A stretch of DNA of 6,055 bases from Methanothrix sp. GTDB taxonomy: Archaea; Halobacteriota; Methanosarcinia; Methanotrichales; Methanotrichaceae. The position numbers and the translations under genes are program-made. The notes under the pieces are model-generated. The model saw only the letters and a list, made by a program, of their open reading frames with translations, searched no databases and was not told the DNA's origin. Below are positions 4,247 through 6,055 of the stretch, one piece after another (the first letter of the stretch is position 1; each line of letters begins with the position of its first letter). The DNA lies in assembly GCA_028679775.1 (NCBI GenBank), contig JAJRAX010000007.1:1-6055 (forward strand), read 5' to 3'.

Positions 4247-5926
4247 ATGGAAGAGATCAGAGAGCTCATCGAGAAGTATGCGCTGCAAAACGCCGTGAAG
4301 TACAATGCCGCACCCAATGCAGGGGCGGTCATGGGCAAGCTCATGGGAGAGCACCCGGAGCTGCGCTCTCGAGCCAAGGAGGTATCGCCTCTGGTTAAAG
4401 AGGTGCTGACCGACCTTGAGAAGACCAGCATCGCCCAGTGGCAGGAGAGGCTAGCGGCCATTGCTCCTGAACTCCTGGCCGAGCTCTCGGAAAAGAAGGA
4501 TCCAGAGAAAGGTCTGCCGGCTCTTGAGAGAACTGAGAACGGCGTAGTCATGCGTTTTGCTCCGAATCCCAACGGCCCGCCGACGTTAGGCAGCGCGCGG
4601 GGCATCATAGTCAACTCCGAGTATGTGAAAAAGTATGGCGGCAAGTTCATCATTCGTTTCGATGACACCGACCCGGTCAAGAAGCGGCCCATGCCTGAGG
4701 CCTACGGATGGTATCTGGAAGACTGTGCATGGCTTGGGGCAAAGCCAGACCTGATCATCACCGCCAGCGAACGTGTGGATCAGTACTATCCGATAGCTGA
4801 AGAGCTTATCAAACGCGGCGGGGCCTATGTCTGCGGCTGTGCCCAGGCGACCTTCAAGGAGCACAAGGACAAGGGGATTGAGTGCGAGCACAGGGCTCAG
4901 TCTGTCGAGCAGAACCTGTCTCTTTGGAGGAAGATGCTTGATGGGACTCTGGCTGAAGGCGAGGCAGTCCTTCGGGTCAAGACGGACATGCACCACAAGG
5001 ATCCTGCCATTCGCGACTGGCCGGCGTTTCGGATTGTCACGGCTTCGCATCCGCTAGTAGGAACAAAGTATCGGGTCTGGCCTCTTCTGGACTTCGAGTC
5101 GGCTGTAGAAGATCATTTGCTTGGCACTACTCACATCATTCGGGGCAAGGATCTTGCAGACAGCGGAAGCCGTCAGAGGTATCTTTACGATTATCTGGGA
5201 TGGCAGTATCCCTTGGTCATCCACTGGGGCAGAATAAAGATTCATCAGTTCGGATCATTTTCAACCAGCAAGCTGCGAAAGGCCATCGAGGCCGGGGAGT
5301 ACAGCGGCTGGGACGACCCGCGTGTGCCCACAGTGCGGGCCATTCGTGGCCGCGGCATTCAGGCCGAGGCCTTGAGAAAGTTCATGATCGAGCTTGGAGT
5401 AGGCGAGACGGACATCTCGATCAGCATGGACTCGATTTATGCCGAGAACAGAAAGATCATAGACCAGGAGGCCAACCGTCGCTTCTTCGTCTGGGACCCT
5501 GTGGCACTGGAGATCGAAGGAGACGTTCCCGCGCGGGCTCACGCGCCCCTGCATCCTGCCATCGATCGGGGCGAGAGAGTGATTCCGGCAGGAAACCGCC
5601 TGTTCATCTGCAGAAGCGACCTGGCGAGCCTTAAGATTGGAGATCTGATCCGCCTCAAGGATCTGTGCAACATCGAAATCACGAGCCTTGAGCCGGCGCG
5701 AGCACGCTTTGCAGGCAAGGACGTAGGCAAGAGGACCAAGATCATCCATTGGGCTCCGACAGACGGGCCGAAGGTGCGGGTTCTCAAGCCGGACGGCATT
5801 GATGAGGGTGTAGGCGAGGCCGGGATAGCCGAGGAGCTGGGCAAGGTAGTGCAGTTCGAGAGGTATGGATTCGTGCAGATCAATTCTGTTGGGGAGACGA
5901 TAGTGGCGTACTTTGCGCACAGATAA
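4247..5926 (+). CDS. gltX: Glutamyl-tRNA synthetase, archaeal type
   Basis: A 559-residue class I aminoacyl-tRNA synthetase of the archaeal/eukaryotic GluRS-GlnRS type, normal in length. It attaches glutamate to tRNA-Glu and, since archaea make Gln-tRNA by amidation, presumably also to tRNA-Gln. An archaea-type helical N-terminal domain covers about 1-95. The catalytic domain begins at RFAPNPNGPP (103-112), but the HIGH signature reads TLGS (113-116). FDDTDP (138-143) is the conserved GluRS motif. A zinc knuckle C196-x-C198...C213-x-H215 follows. DWPAFRI, VWPLLDF and HIIRGKDL are typical of the family. FSTSKLRKAI (338-347) is the archaeal version of KMSKS. The rest (about 405-559) is the beta-barrel anticodon-binding part. 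ATG 4247 has aggaag (4232-4237) upstream. Upstream Nudix gene likely shares its transcript; an oligo-T tract ends it. Confidence 0.97.
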   Translation: MEEIRELIEKYALQNAVKYNAAPNAGAVMGKLMGEHPELRSRAKEVSPLVKEVLTDLEKTSIAQWQERLAAIAPELLAELSEKKDPEKGLPALERTENGVVMRFAPNPNGPPTLGSARGIIVNSEYVKKYGGKFIIRFDDTDPVKKRPMPEAYGWYLEDCAWLGAKPDLIITASERVDQYYPIAEELIKRGGAYVCGCAQATFKEHKDKGIECEHRAQSVEQNLSLWRKMLDGTLAEGEAVLRVKTDMHHKDPAIRDWPAFRIVTASHPLVGTKYRVWPLLDFESAVEDHLLGTTHIIRGKDLADSGSRQRYLYDYLGWQYPLVIHWGRIKIHQFGSFSTSKLRKAIEAGEYSGWDDPRVPTVRAIRGRGIQAEALRKFMIELGVGETDISISMDSIYAENRKIIDQEANRRFFVWDPVALEIEGDVPARAHAPLHPAIDRGERVIPAGNRLFICRSDLASLKIGDLIRLKDLCNIEITSLEPARARFAGKDVGKRTKIIHWAPTDGPKVRVLKPDGIDEGVGEAGIAEELGKVVQFERYGFVQINSVGETIVAYFAHR

Positions 5927-5943
5927 CTTTTTTAATTTTTTTT
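5927..5943 (+). terminator. Oligo-T terminator after gltX
   Basis: Directly after the TAA come six T (5928-5933), two A and eight T (5936-5943). Euryarchaeal termination typically occurs at such T runs without a stable hairpin, and none is seen here. The same AT-rich tract could also help form the promoter of the next gene, although the Shine-Dalgarno of that gene suggests its mRNA has a leader. Confidence 0.6.
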
Positions 5944-5959
5944 AAAGATCGGAGGAATC

Positions 5960-6055
5960 ATGAGCTATAAAGATGATGATATTCGAACTATTGAGACGAT
6001 TGGGCTTCACAATCTGTTGTCCTTTGGCCCCGATACAGAGTCCATTTCCCTTAAA
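5960..6055 (+). CDS. N-terminus of probable AAA-type (RecF/SMC-like) ATPase, cut by window
   Basis: Only 32 codons are inside the window and the frame is still open at the right edge. ATG 5960 has a strong Shine-Dalgarno ggagga at 5951-5956, close to the ideal spacing, which makes the start firm. The visible residues include IETIGLHNLLSFGPDTESISLK (given here as the approximate span 11-32; key elements are NLLSFGPDT and the trailing ISLK). This matches the usual opening of predicted ATPases of the AAA_15/AAA_21 type (COG4637 and related), where the Walker A GPNGSGKS follows a few residues later. That motif is past the edge, so the family call is tentative. Such ATPases occur both as lone genes and as parts of defence modules; nothing here decides which. 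It follows gltX by 33 bases across an oligo-T tract. Confidence 0.6.
   Translation, partial: MSYKDDDIRTIETIGLHNLLSFGPDTESISLK

Noticed and set aside
4192..5050. Two further minus-strand frames (166 and 154 codons) opposite the GluRS N-terminal and catalytic region
   Set aside because: Antisense shadows of motifs that are clearly coding on the plus strand.
5261..5920. Long minus-strand frame (219 codons) opposite gltX
   Set aside because: It lies wholly antisense to well-conserved GluRS sequence, has no ribosome site or domain motif, and is explained by GC-rich codon bias.
1..6055. CRISPR array, insertion sequence, integrase or attachment site at tRNA-Ala
   Set aside because: No regularly spaced repeats, transposase or integrase motifs, and no duplicated tRNA 3' end were found by eye.

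Overview
The window looks like a stretch of core genome from a methanogenic euryarchaeon, most likely of the order Methanosarcinales and perhaps Methanothrix (Methanosaeta)-like. This rests on an archaeal-type glutamyl-tRNA synthetase with an unusual HIGH-region sequence I associate with Methanosarcinales, an MfnE-type kinase of methanofuran synthesis, archaeal elongation factor 1-beta, a small archaeal four-CxxC zinc ribbon protein, archaeal TATA-type promoters and an oligo-T terminator. Coding regions have moderately high GC with AT-rich gaps. The genus is inference; I could not search databases.

Left part (1-3592), all on the minus strand. Read in transcription order it contains: an amino-acid-kinase-fold protein resembling MfnE (stop at 2936); a translation-related group made of a 56-residue zinc ribbon protein, aEF-1beta and tRNA-Ala(CGC), packed with almost no space; two small unrecognised proteins (82 and 138 residues); a DUF2148 iron-sulfur protein; and a GHMP-kinase-family protein that runs off the left edge and resembles the COG1907 group (beta-RFAP synthase of methanopterin synthesis). 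Several of these genes have a TATA-like box 25-30 bases before the ATG and no clear Shine-Dalgarno sequence, so leaderless transcription is likely.

Middle (3593-3779) is a 187-base divergent intergenic region that must hold the promoters for mfnE (minus) and the Nudix-gltX pair (plus).

Right part (3780-6055), all on the plus strand: a Nudix hydrolase, then gltX (complete), then an oligo-T tract, then the first 32 codons of a gene that looks like a RecF/SMC-type AAA ATPase cut by the right edge.

Functionally the window combines translation (zinc ribbon, aEF-1beta, tRNA-Ala, GluRS) with C1 cofactor synthesis (MfnE for methanofuran; perhaps the GHMP protein for methanopterin). There is no gene-free stretch over 300 bases, and no CRISPR array, insertion sequence or rRNA. 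I do not see clear evidence of a new multi-gene system. The parts most worth following are the two small unknown proteins, the DUF2148-GHMP pair, the protein-tRNA operon, the altered HIGH motif, and the ATPase at the right edge.
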